Source: Planctomycetota bacterium
Lineage (GTDB): Bacteria > Planctomycetota > UBA1135 > GCA-002686595
Reading direction: 5' to 3'
DNA length: 64,000 nucleotides
Assembly: GCA_016709875.1 (NCBI GenBank)
Contig: JADJLZ010000002.1
Location: 124,001-188,000, forward strand
Shown here: positions 1 to 7,898 of the stretch, piece by piece
Numbering within the stretch: position 1 is the first letter of the stretch
Layout: every line of letters begins with the position of its first letter
The notes under the pieces: generated by a model
What the model was told of the DNA's origin: nothing
What the model saw: the letters and a program-made list of their open reading frames with translations, nothing else
Database searches by the model: none
Translations under genes and position numbers: made by a program

Positions 1-495
1 GAGCACCTCGGTCACGATGCCCAGGCCCGTCTCGGCGCGCACGCGCGCGAGCATTTCGAGGCCCTCCTCGCCCAGTCCCTGGAAGGAGTAGGGCGAGCTG
101 CGCGGCTTGTACGCGCCGCCGCGCAAGAGCGTCGCGCCGCGCGCGCGCACGGCGGTCGCGATCTCGAGCAGGCGCGGCCAGGTCTCGACCGCGCACGGGC
201 CGGCGACCAGCGAGAGCTCTTTCCCTCCGAAACGGCCGCCGTGCACGCGCACCTGCGTGTCGGGTTGGCCGGGCGCGCGCTCGTGGCGCTCGCGGGCGTT
301 GTCCGATTCCAGAACCGCAGCGACGCCGACGAGATCCTCGAAGAGCGAGCGGTGGTCGGGCCGTCCGGAGCCCTCCAGGCGCAGGAATTCACTTCCCGAA
401 TCGAGGAAGCTCGTGCGGTAACCGAGCTCGGAGGCCAGGCCGAGGATGGCTTCGAGCTGGGGGGCGGGCAGGGCCCGGCGCAGGCGCAGGAGCAT
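1..495 (-). CDS. aroF: 3-deoxy-7-phosphoheptulonate (DAHP) synthase, N-terminal part, cut by window edge
   Basis: This reading frame enters from the left edge and ends at an ATG at 493-495, giving 165 residues with no stop inside the window. The visible C-terminal stretch reads LLRGGAYKPRSSPYSFQGLG and then VTEVL. This is the conserved core of the AroF/AroA-type DAHP synthase that condenses phosphoenolpyruvate with erythrose 4-phosphate at the head of the shikimate pathway. The first ~90 residues resemble the small ferredoxin-like domain that precedes the TIM barrel in this subfamily, and SLVAGPCAVET opens the barrel. The gene is transcribed away from the HD-domain gene that starts at 583. 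Assignment to the family is firm. The exact start is less certain because other in-frame starts have not been excluded. Confidence 0.86.
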   Translation of the reverse strand, partial: MLLRLRRALPAPQLEAILGLASELGYRTSFLDSGSEFLRLEGSGRPDHRSLFEDLVGVAAVLESDNARERHERAPGQPDTQVRVHGGRFGGKELSLVAGPCAVETWPRLLEIATAVRARGATLLRGGAYKPRSSPYSFQGLGEEGLEMLARVRAETGLGIVTEVL

Positions 496-582
496 GGATG
501 GCGGCTCGGCAGACTCTTGGGGACGGAGCGGAAACCCGACAATATGAGGTCCGACCAGGATACCGTCAAACCCGGCAAGTTC

Positions 583-1149
583 ATGGCGTCCCCCCTCCTC
601 GAAGCGCTGCTCACGCTCCAGTGCCTGCAGGACCTGCCTCGGACGGGCTGGATCCAGCGCGGGATCGTGCCTCAAGAGACGATCGCGGGGCATATTCTGG
701 GCGTCTGCGAGCTGGTTTTGGCGCTCGGGCCGGCCGTGGAACCGCCGCTCGACAGCGAGCGCTGCCTGGCCCTGGCACTGGTGCACGACGCCCCCGAGGC
801 GCTGCTCGGCGACCTGCCGCGGACGGCCGCGGAGCTGCTGCCCGAGGGCGCCAAGCGCCACGCCGAGGCGCGGGCGGCCGAACGAGTGCTCGGGCCGCTC
901 TCGGCGCTCGCGCGCGAGCGCTTCGAGGAGCACGCGCGCGGGGTGAGCCGCGAGGCGCGCTTCACGCGTGTCTGCGACCGGCTGCAGCTGGGCCTGCGCC
1001 TCCTCGGCTACCGACGGACGGGGCAGGCCGGCCTCGAGGAGTTCGAGGCGACGCTGCGCGAGCTCGACTGCGGCGAGTTCGAGCCCGCACGCGGGTTGCA
1101 GCGCGAGCTCGTCGCCGAACTCGAGCGACTCCGCCGGGCTGGGCTTTGA
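583..1149 (+). CDS. HD-domain phosphohydrolase, YfbR/HDDC2-like (putative 5'-deoxynucleotidase)
   Basis: The 188-residue product carries RTGWIQRGI near residue 20, GHIL near residue 36 and LVHDAPEALLGDLP near residue 67. This is the order found in HDDC2/YfbR-type HD hydrolases, metal-dependent 5'-deoxynucleotidases acting on dNMPs in nucleotide salvage. The His-Asp dyad is intact. The open frame extends upstream to 241, but that part lies antisense to the DAHP synthase gene, so the start is placed at ATG 583. An in-frame ATG at 544 is an alternative. The roughly 90-bp gap between the two divergent starts would hold both promoters. The family assignment is good; the substrate is inferred from family members. 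Confidence 0.75.
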   Translation: MASPLLEALLTLQCLQDLPRTGWIQRGIVPQETIAGHILGVCELVLALGPAVEPPLDSERCLALALVHDAPEALLGDLPRTAAELLPEGAKRHAEARAAERVLGPLSALARERFEEHARGVSREARFTRVCDRLQLGLRLLGYRRTGQAGLEEFEATLRELDCGEFEPARGLQRELVAELERLRRAGL

Positions 1150-1184
1150 ACTCGCGCCGCGCGGCGGCGTAGCCTCTGGCCCAG

Positions 1185-2189
1185 ATGCGCCTCTGGCCGT
1201 TCCTCAAGCTCGCGATCCCGCTCGGCACGCTGGCCGCGCTGGCGATCGGCTACGCCGTGCAACGCGCGACGCTGCAACCCGATCCACCGATCGACATCCA
1301 GCGGCCGCCGCCCGCGACCTTCGCCAAGCTCGAGCCGCCGGTGCATGGACATCGCCTCGCGGGGCGAGTCAGCGCGCCGAGCGGGGAAGCGCTCGACCGC
1401 GCGCTCGTCTGGGTGCGCAGCGGCGACGAAGGCAGTTTCACGCGCACCGACGCGCAGGGCGCATTCGGCTTCGACGACCTCGGGCCCGGCCCCTGGCCGG
1501 CGAAGATCGTCGCGCTGGGTTTCGAGCCGCTGGACCTGACGCTCGAGGACACGGGCAAGCTCACGCAGATCGCGCTCGCCAAGGCCTACGGTCCGCCGCC
1601 GACGCTCGCGCGGGTCGAGCACGAGCCGCTCGCGGGGCAGCTCGAGTTGCCCGCGGGCTTCGACGCGAGCGACTGCGAGGTCGTGCTCGAGCCCGAGGCG
1701 CCGACGAGCATCGACTCTGCGCTCCCGCGGCGCGCGCGCTGCGATGCACAGGGCGCGTTTCATTTCGACGACCTGATCGCGGCCAAGTACCTCGTGCGCG
1801 TGCTGCCCGCCTGGGCGCGCGGCGGGAGCTGGCCCGACCTCGTCGCGGGCGTCGCGGGCAAGGCCTCGCACGAGTTCACGCACGCGAAAGGCGCGCAACT
1901 CGCGGTGCAGCTCGAGCTCGGGAGCATCCAGGGCACGCTCGCGGAGGCCAGCGGCGCGCCGGTCGAGGGGGCCCTGGCCGAACTGGCGCTCGCCAGCGAC
2001 CCCGGCCGCATCTGGATCCCCCAGTCGACCGACGCGCAGGGACATTTCCGCCTGCACCCGCTGCCGCACGGCGCCTACGTGCTGACGCTGCGCGCGGGCG
2101 GGGCGACGCTCGTGCGCCAGGTCGAACTCGGCCCAGGCGAGCAGCGCGAGGTCCCGCTGCGGCTCGAGCCCCCCGCTGGCGAGCGCTGA
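1185..2189 (+). CDS. membrane-anchored carboxypeptidase-regulatory-like (beta-sandwich repeat) protein
   Basis: The 334-residue product starts with a short basic end and one hydrophobic helix (about residues 5-22, LKLAIPLGTLAALAIGYAV), so it is probably anchored with its bulk outside the cytoplasm. The rest is a series of about 85-residue units containing phrases such as GRVSAPSGEALDRALVWVRS, TDAQGAFGFDDLGPGPW and TDAQGHFRLHPLPHGAYVL. These are the hallmark of CarboxypepD_reg/SdrD-B-like Ig-fold repeats. No catalytic motif is visible. Similar repeats make up the extracytoplasmic part of the sigma-factor fusion at 38703-41390. It lies 35 bp after the HD gene and may be co-transcribed. Its function is unknown; such domains usually mediate adhesion or structural roles. 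Confidence 0.65.
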   Translation: MRLWPFLKLAIPLGTLAALAIGYAVQRATLQPDPPIDIQRPPPATFAKLEPPVHGHRLAGRVSAPSGEALDRALVWVRSGDEGSFTRTDAQGAFGFDDLGPGPWPAKIVALGFEPLDLTLEDTGKLTQIALAKAYGPPPTLARVEHEPLAGQLELPAGFDASDCEVVLEPEAPTSIDSALPRRARCDAQGAFHFDDLIAAKYLVRVLPAWARGGSWPDLVAGVAGKASHEFTHAKGAQLAVQLELGSIQGTLAEASGAPVEGALAELALASDPGRIWIPQSTDAQGHFRLHPLPHGAYVLTLRAGGATLVRQVELGPGEQREVPLRLEPPAGER

Positions 2190-2238
2190 ACCCCGCGCCG
2201 GCGGTCGATCGCTGAACGGGAAGCGGGCCGGCCATCGC

Positions 2239-2400
2239 GGAGCCCTGCACTGGTGCGGGTGCTGCGCCCCGCGCTGGTGCGGGTGCGGAGCCCTGCACTG
2301 GTGCGGGTGCAAAGCCCTCTGCGCGCACTGGTGCGGGTGCGGAGCTCTGCGCGGGTGCGGGTGCGGAGCCCTGCGCGGGTGCGGGTGCTGCGCCCCGCGC
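2239..2400. repeat. 24-bp GC-rich minisatellite (about 7 units) in an intergenic gap
   Basis: Between the beta-sandwich gene and the cysteine desulfurase lies a tandem array of a 24-bp unit built around CTGGTGCGGGTGC, alternating with GGAGCCCTGCA- or TGCGCCCCGC-type halves. One unit is expanded to about 30 bp. The period is a multiple of three, so the minus strand reads as an Ala-Pro repeat, but no gene there is convincing. The array ends about 30 bp before the start codon at 2432. It could affect expression of the desulfurase operon or simply be a slippage-prone satellite. Confidence 0.8.
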
Positions 2401-2431
2401 GCACGCCATCGGTTACGCTGCATGGTCCCCC

Positions 2432-3592
2432 ATGACGGATCCGATCCAGCTCGACGCCGCCGCCACGACGCCGCTCGACGCGCGCGTGCTCGAGGCCATG
2501 CTGCCTTGGTTCACCGAGCGCGCGGCGAACGCCTCCACGCGCTCGGGCCCCGGCGCGCGCGCGCGCGCGGCGCTCGAGGAGGCGCGCGAGCGCGTAGCCC
2601 GCGCCTGCGGCGCGCGCGCGAGTGGCGTCGTCTTCACCAGCGGCGCGACCGAGGCCAACAACCTCGCGCTGCTCGGCGCGGCGCGCGCGCGCGCGAAACA
2701 CGGCCGGCGCGTGCTCGTCGGCAGCTCCGAACACGCCTGCGTGCGCGAGTGCGCGCTGGCGCTCGGCCGCGAGGGCTTCGTGGTCGACTGGCTGGCGCTC
2801 GACACAGGCGGCCTGTGCGACCTCGAGCGCGCGGCGGAGCTCCTGCGCGAGGACACCGTGCTGGTGGCGCAGATGCTCGTGCACAACGAATCCGGCGCGG
2901 TGCACCCGGTGCGCGAGCTCGCGCGCCTCGTGCGCTCGCGCGCGCCGCGCGCGCACCTGCACGTGGACGCGGTGCAGGCGCTGGGCAAGCTCGAGCTCTC
3001 GCTGCTCTCACTGGGCGCCGACAGCCTCGCGCTCTCGGCGCACAAGCTGCACGGACCGCAGGGCGCTGGCGCGCTCGTGCTCTCCGGCGAGCGGCCGCTC
3101 GCCCCGATCACCTTCGGCGGCGGTCAGGAGCGCGGCCTGCGACCGGGCACGGAGAATCTGGCCGCGATCGTCGGCTTCGGCCTCGCCGCAGAACTCGCGG
3201 AGCGCGAACGGCCGCGCTTCAGCGCTGCCGCGGAGCGCTGGCGCGCGGACTTCCTCGCCGGCCTCGCCGCGCTCGGGGGCTGGCGCGTGCTCGAACCGCA
3301 AGTGCGCGTGCCCGCGATCCTGGGGCTCGTCGCGCCCGAGCCCGCCTCGGAGATCCGGCGCAACCACCTCGAGGCGCGCGGCATCCTCACCGGCGCCGGT
3401 TCGGCCTGCCAGGCGACGAAAGCGAACCTGAGCCCCTCGCTCGCCGCACTGGGCCTCGACGAGGCCTCGATCCGCCGCTTCCTGCGCCTCTCGCTCTCGC
3501 GCGAGAGCGTCGCCTGCGATCCGGGCGTCGTGGTCGAAGCCCTGCGCGCCGTGGACACCGAGCTCGCGCGACCGGCGAGGAGCGCCCGATGA
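2432..3592 (+). CDS. cysteine desulfurase (NifS/IscS family)
   Basis: The product is a 386-residue class V aminotransferase-fold PLP enzyme that removes sulfur from L-cysteine and holds it as a persulfide. The cofactor lysine is in SAHKLHG (K205), preceded by HVDAVQALGK. The conserved histidine is in SSEHACV (H101). The catalytic cysteine loop is GAGSACQ (C326). The length and motif order are typical. The stop overlaps the start of thiI in an ATGA junction, so the two are translationally coupled. This suggests that the enzyme supplies sulfur to ThiI, as the NifZ desulfurase does in Bacillus subtilis. Whether it also serves Fe-S cluster assembly cannot be told from the window. Confidence 0.9.
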   Translation: MTDPIQLDAAATTPLDARVLEAMLPWFTERAANASTRSGPGARARAALEEARERVARACGARASGVVFTSGATEANNLALLGAARARAKHGRRVLVGSSEHACVRECALALGREGFVVDWLALDTGGLCDLERAAELLREDTVLVAQMLVHNESGAVHPVRELARLVRSRAPRAHLHVDAVQALGKLELSLLSLGADSLALSAHKLHGPQGAGALVLSGERPLAPITFGGGQERGLRPGTENLAAIVGFGLAAELAERERPRFSAAAERWRADFLAGLAALGGWRVLEPQVRVPAILGLVAPEPASEIRRNHLEARGILTGAGSACQATKANLSPSLAALGLDEASIRRFLRLSLSRESVACDPGVVVEALRAVDTELARPARSAR

Positions 3593-4794
3593 GCGAGGCC
3601 GAACCCACGCTCGGCGCCCCTGAACGCGTCGTCGTGCGCTACGGCGAACTCGCGCTCAAGGGCGGCAACCGCGTCGACTTCGAGCGTGCGCTCGTGCGCA
3701 ACCTGAAGGACGCGTTGAAACGCATCGCGCCCGTCGTGATCGAGCGCCAGCGCGGACGGCTGCTGGTGACGCCGGAAGCACGCGCCGAGGAGATCGCCGA
3801 GCGCGCCGCGCGCGTCTTCGGCGTGAAATCCGTCTCGCCGGCCTGGGGCTGTCCGTCTGATCCCGAGGCGATCGCGCGCCTGGCGCGGGCGGTCTTCCTC
3901 GACGCACTCGCACAGCTCCCGCGCGGGGTCGAGCCGAGCATGCGCGTGCGCTCCAACCGCGCCGACAAGCGCTTCCCGATGACCTCGATCGAGCTCGATC
4001 GCTACCTCGGCGACCGCGTGCTGGGCGGCATCGACGGCGTGCGCGTGCAGATGGACGAGCCCGCGATCGAGCTCGGCGTCGACGTGCGCATGGAGGGCGT
4101 GAGCGTCTTCGCGCGCCGCATCGCCGGCCCGGGCGGCCTACCGGTCGGCACGCAGGGCCGCGGCCTGTGCCTGCTCTCGGGCGGCATCGACTCGCCGGTC
4201 GCGGCCTGGATGTCGATGAAGCGCGGTCTTGCGATGAGCTTCATCGGCTTCCACTCCTGGCCCTACATCGGCGAGGCGAGCAAGCAGAAGGTGATCACGC
4301 TCGCGCGCTCCCTCTGCGAATGGCAGTCGCGCGCGCGCCTCTACATCGTGCCTTTCGCCCCGATCCAGCTGGCGATTCGCGACCGCGCGCCGGCGAGCTA
4401 CCGCACGATCCTCTACCGGCGCATGATGCAGCGCATCGCCTCGCGCATCTCCGAGCGCGACGGCCAGGACGTGCTCGTGACGGGCGAGAGCCTGGGCCAG
4501 GTCGCGAGCCAGACGCTCGACAACCTGCGCTGCATCGAGCTGGCGGCCTCGCGCTCGGTCCTCCGGCCGCTGGTGGCGCTCGACAAGGAGGAGATCATCG
4601 CCATCGCCAGGCGGATCGGGACCTTCGAGATCTCCAACGTGCAGGAGCCCGACTGCTGCACGGTCTTCCTCCCCGAGCACCCCGTGATCCGGGGGGTCCC
4701 CTCCGAGTGCGAACGCTTCGAGTCCGAGCTCGACGTCGAGGGCCTGGTCTCGACCGCGATCGCCGAAGTGGAGATCCTGAGGATCGAGCGCTAG
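3589..4794 (+). CDS. thiI: tRNA 4-thiouridine synthase ThiI, short form without rhodanese domain
   Basis: The product (401 residues) has an N-terminal ferredoxin-like/THUMP region beginning VVVRYGELALKGGNR, which binds tRNA. A PP-loop ATPase domain follows, with LLSGGIDSPVAAW (SGGIDSP at about residues 197-203) to adenylate U8. The downstream motif EPDCCTVFLPEHP (about 353-365) carries the cysteine of the AANH domain. The protein ends at this point. The C-terminal rhodanese domain of enterobacterial ThiI is missing, as in Gram-positive short ThiI proteins that take sulfur directly from a dedicated desulfurase. The coupled upstream desulfurase fits that arrangement. The start at ATG 3589 overlaps the preceding stop. 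Confidence 0.93.
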   Translation: MSEAEPTLGAPERVVVRYGELALKGGNRVDFERALVRNLKDALKRIAPVVIERQRGRLLVTPEARAEEIAERAARVFGVKSVSPAWGCPSDPEAIARLARAVFLDALAQLPRGVEPSMRVRSNRADKRFPMTSIELDRYLGDRVLGGIDGVRVQMDEPAIELGVDVRMEGVSVFARRIAGPGGLPVGTQGRGLCLLSGGIDSPVAAWMSMKRGLAMSFIGFHSWPYIGEASKQKVITLARSLCEWQSRARLYIVPFAPIQLAIRDRAPASYRTILYRRMMQRIASRISERDGQDVLVTGESLGQVASQTLDNLRCIELAASRSVLRPLVALDKEEIIAIARRIGTFEISNVQEPDCCTVFLPEHPVIRGVPSECERFESELDVEGLVSTAIAEVEILRIER

Positions 4795-4806
4795 CTTGAC
4801 CCGCCG

Positions 4807-6747
4807 ATGAACCGCAGCATCGCGCTCTTCGTGGCTCTGGCCACGCTGCTCGCGCACGTCCTGGCGATCCACTCCGACGCCGACGGGAACCTCGCCTTCC
4901 CCTACGACCAGGCCTACACCGCGTTCCGACTGGGTCGCAACCTGATCCAGTACGGCTACGCGCAGTGGGGCACCGACGGCGGCGGCGTCGAGAGCTACAC
5001 CTCGCTCCTGTGGATCGGCGTCGCCGCGGTCGGCGAGAAGTTCTCGAGCTACGTCAATCTCTTCTGCCAGACGGCTGCGATCCTCTCGGGGTTGCTGGCG
5101 GTCATCGCGCTCTCGCGCTTCCGACCCAACCGCAGCGCGGGCCTGATCGCGCCGCTGCTTTTCGTCTTCAGCGGTTCGGTCGCCGCTGCGTGCGGCAGCG
5201 GGATGGAGAACACGCTGCTCACGCTGAGCCTCCTGTGTGCCTTCTGGTCGATCGAGCGCGGCTGGCCGCTGCGCCTCGCGCTCTCGCTCGCGCTGCTCGT
5301 GCTCGCGCGCGCGGACGGCTGCGTGTTTGCGATGCTGCTGCTCGCGCTGGGGCTCGCGCCCGGCTCGAAGCTGCGTGGCTGGCGCCTGTGGCTGCCTTTC
5401 GGAGTCGGCTGGGCCGTGTTCCTGCTCGAGGCGCTGGCCTGGAAGAACTCCTCGGGCTCGGCCTGGCACCCGACTCTGCGCGCACTGGCCGAACCGCAAT
5501 CGGGGCAGGCCGCGGAGGGCTGGCGCTCACTGCTCGATTTCGTGCGCATCGCGCCGAGCCCGCTGCTGCTCGTCTTCGCGCTCCTGTGCATCGTGCGCCG
5601 AAAACTGAGCCCACTCGGCTGGCGCGCGCTGCTGCTCTCCGCCGCGACCGCGGGCGTGGTGGTCCTCGGCGGGCGCTCCCCGCTGCCCTTCGGACAGGCC
5701 TTCCTGCCCGCGCTGCCCTTCCTGTTCCTCGCGTTGCAGGAGTCGCTGATCGAGATCCTCGATGCGCGCACGCTGGTGCGCCGCGCCGGCCTGATCGGCC
5801 TGTTCGGCGTGCTCGTGCTCTCCGCGCTCGCGAGCAAGGAACCGGGCGACGTCGGCCCGCTGCACGTCGGCGGCTGGCTGCGCGCGTGGATGCGTTCGGG
5901 ATCCAGCGCGCGCGCGGGCTACACCGAACCGCTCGCGCGCGCAGGCCTGATCGAGGAGATCGGCAACACGAACCACCTGCGCTCCGCGGGGATCTTCCTG
6001 CGCGACCACATCGACCCAGCCGCCACCGTGCTCTCCCCCTGGCCTTCGTCGATCGCCTACCTCTCGCGCATGGAGGTCACCGACCTGCTCGGCCGCACGA
6101 ACCCCTTGGGCGAAGCACCTCGCGGCTCGTGGATCCACCGCGAGCGCACCGATGTCGTCGCCGCCCTGGGACAGCAGCGCGACTACGTGATCCCGCGCAT
6201 CGACGGCTCGGGCGTGCCGCCCACGCGGGCAGAGCTCGCGGCGGAATGGGCACGCGAGTTCGACCACGAGGGCGACACGCCCGGACGCATCGAGGCGATC
6301 GAGCAGGCCTTCGCCGACTACTCCCTGATCACGGTCCCACTGCGCGCCTTCGTTCGCGGTCCGGTGCAGCCGCGCATGGAGCCCTTCTTCCTCTTGTGCC
6401 ACAAACGACTCCTGGGACGACCCACCCTGCTGCTCACAGTCGAGCACGCGGAGCTCGTCCTGCACGTCAGCGGTGAGACGCACGAGCAACTTGCAGACCT
6501 CTCCCTGCGCGCCTGGGACAAGGCCGGCACGCAGCTGTGGGTGCGTCCGACCGGCGACACCTGCGAGCGGCCAGTCGTCGCGCGCTCCGACCTCCTGCTC
6601 AGCGACACCGGTGAACGCCACGTCGAGCTCATGCGCTGGCGCATCCCCGCCAAGGTCACGCGCATCGAGGCGCGGCTGCTCAATCCCGGATCAAGGGGCG
6701 AGACGGGTTTCGCACTCGTCGGAGAGCCGGTCGAGTGGAGCCGCTAG
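4807..6747 (+). CDS. polytopic membrane protein, putative glycosyltransferase-like (GT-C fold)
   Basis: The product has 646 residues. The first ~350 are strongly hydrophobic, with about ten predicted membrane segments. The remaining ~300 residues are soluble and probably periplasmic. The N-terminal pattern (a first helix followed by an extracytoplasmic loop with DGNLAFPYDQAYTAFRLGRN and GVESYTSLLW) resembles lipid-linked-sugar-dependent GT-C mannosyl/arabinosyltransferases, in which acidic residues in the first loop are catalytic. No specific family is certain. It begins 12 bp after thiI, but the functions are unrelated and sharing of a transcript is only positional. Its TAG stop (6745-6747) lies immediately beside the left inverted repeat of the insertion sequence that follows. 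Confidence 0.55.
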   Translation: MNRSIALFVALATLLAHVLAIHSDADGNLAFPYDQAYTAFRLGRNLIQYGYAQWGTDGGGVESYTSLLWIGVAAVGEKFSSYVNLFCQTAAILSGLLAVIALSRFRPNRSAGLIAPLLFVFSGSVAAACGSGMENTLLTLSLLCAFWSIERGWPLRLALSLALLVLARADGCVFAMLLLALGLAPGSKLRGWRLWLPFGVGWAVFLLEALAWKNSSGSAWHPTLRALAEPQSGQAAEGWRSLLDFVRIAPSPLLLVFALLCIVRRKLSPLGWRALLLSAATAGVVVLGGRSPLPFGQAFLPALPFLFLALQESLIEILDARTLVRRAGLIGLFGVLVLSALASKEPGDVGPLHVGGWLRAWMRSGSSARAGYTEPLARAGLIEEIGNTNHLRSAGIFLRDHIDPAATVLSPWPSSIAYLSRMEVTDLLGRTNPLGEAPRGSWIHRERTDVVAALGQQRDYVIPRIDGSGVPPTRAELAAEWAREFDHEGDTPGRIEAIEQAFADYSLITVPLRAFVRGPVQPRMEPFFLLCHKRLLGRPTLLLTVEHAELVLHVSGETHEQLADLSLRAWDKAGTQLWVRPTGDTCERPVVARSDLLLSDTGERHVELMRWRIPAKVTRIEARLLNPGSRGETGFALVGEPVEWSR

Positions 6748-7896
6748 GGGACTCTGCCGCCCTTCGCTGTGCGCGCTTGGAATCGAACATCCTGACCGCG
6801 AGCAGGTCGGTCACCTCGAGCATGCGCGGGCAAAGCCCCGCGACCATCGCCGCGGTCTGCGTGTGATTGCGATTGGTGATCGGCCGCACGTAGTTGCGCC
6901 AGGCGAGATAGATCCACAGGTGGCTCTCGACTTCTCGCGCTTCTTCGACGCGCCCCAGTTGCGCCGCACGAGGCGGCTCAGGTTGTCGCGCAGCATCGCG
7001 AAGGTGTGGTTGATCGGGAAGAGCGGGTTCTTGTAGCTGCGCGGCACGCTCGAGTGCGTCTTCTGGTGCACGAGGCGCTCGCCGAAGAGGCGCCTCAGCG
7101 CAACGCCGTAGGTGTGCTTCTCGTCGGTACCGACAAAGACCTTCGCCTTCGGATCGCAAACGCGCGCGAGCGCCTCGAAGCAGCGCGTCATCTTCTCGCG
7201 TGACTCGCTCTTGCGCTTGACGTCGCCCTCGAGCTTCTCGTAGCGCGCGAGCTTCGCCAAGTTCGCTTTCGAGAGCGGCTTCCGCGCCGGAAGCGTGCCC
7301 ACCTCCGCGTGCAGGATGCAGTAGCTGGGCTTGTGCACGAGCACCGGCACGGTGACCGGTTTCAAGCGGCGGTTGTGCTCGAAGGTCTCGAGCTCGTCGA
7401 GCTGGAACTGCCCCTCCCAGGGCGTCGCGATCCCGCGCATGCGCATGCGCCACTCGTGGAATCCGCGGCCTTGTTTGCCGAACAGATCGAGTCGCCGCGC
7501 GACCGTGCGCAGCGTGCAGTGATGCGTCTTCGCGATCTGGCGCAGCGTCACCTTCGAGATCAGCGCGAGGAAGATCTTCACGTCGAGTGAGACGCGTTTC
7601 AGGCCGTAGTCGACGCGAAACGTCTGCGTCGAGAACGTGCGTTTGCAGGCCTTGCACTGGAAGCGCTGCACGCGACGGCCGTCGCAGGCGCGCGTAGTGG
7701 CCGCGGCGTTGGTACTGGAAGCCGGCGGAGCCGGCACATTTGGGTTCTTCGCAGGGCAGTGATCTGGGCGAAATTCCATCGGGCGATCCTCCTTGGCGCG
7801 CCCGGGAGAGGCGCGTCCACACGGAAGACGCTCGGATCAGGCCAAGGTTGCGCGCGCCGGACCGATTTCCTGCACAGCGAAGGGCGGCAGAGTCCC
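6748..7896 (-). mobile_element. insertion sequence with perfect 25-bp terminal inverted repeats
   Basis: A 25-nt sequence beginning GGGACTCTGCCGCC at 6748-6772 recurs as its exact reverse complement at 7872-7896. The two copies enclose 1,149 bp that hold one transposase frame on the minus strand. The left end touches the stop codon of the membrane-protein gene, and the right end is 2 bp from the stop of the convergent AAA+ regulator. The element thus sits exactly in the intergenic gap and disrupts neither neighbour. I could not define a convincing target-site duplication: the left flank ends CTAG and the right flank starts TTTTAG. Element boundaries are firm from the repeats; the family name is not. 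Confidence 0.85.
6811..7779 (-). pseudogene. IS1-like DDE transposase, frameshifted near the C-terminus
   Basis: The frame encodes a zinc-ribbon-like segment (FQCKACKRTFSTQTF; the first Cys pair is weak), a short helix-turn-helix (TLRQIAKTHHCTLRTVARR) and a transposase core with LDELETF and VFVGTDEKHT acidic positions. It ends with NLSRLVRRNWGASKKREK, which resembles the C-terminal helix region of IS1-type transposases. After this point the frame becomes nonsense. The next frame continues with ESHLWIYLAWRNYVRPITN, as expected for the family. A single missing G between 6930 and 6931 would restore it. Once restored, the frame has no stop inside the element and runs through the left inverted repeat to 6680. 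The break could be decay, a sequencing indel or, less likely, programmed frameshifting. Confidence 0.7.
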
Positions 7897-7898
7897 TT

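Noticed and set aside
2239..2400. Ala-Pro repeat protein on the minus strand
   Set aside because: The frame is only the translated minisatellite joined to the antisense of the beta-sandwich gene, with no start site or domain.
2422..4794. 790-codon open frame spanning the desulfurase and thiI
   Set aside because: Only the part after 3589 is ThiI. The first ~390 codons are Arg/Ala-rich nonsense in the wrong frame of the desulfurase gene.
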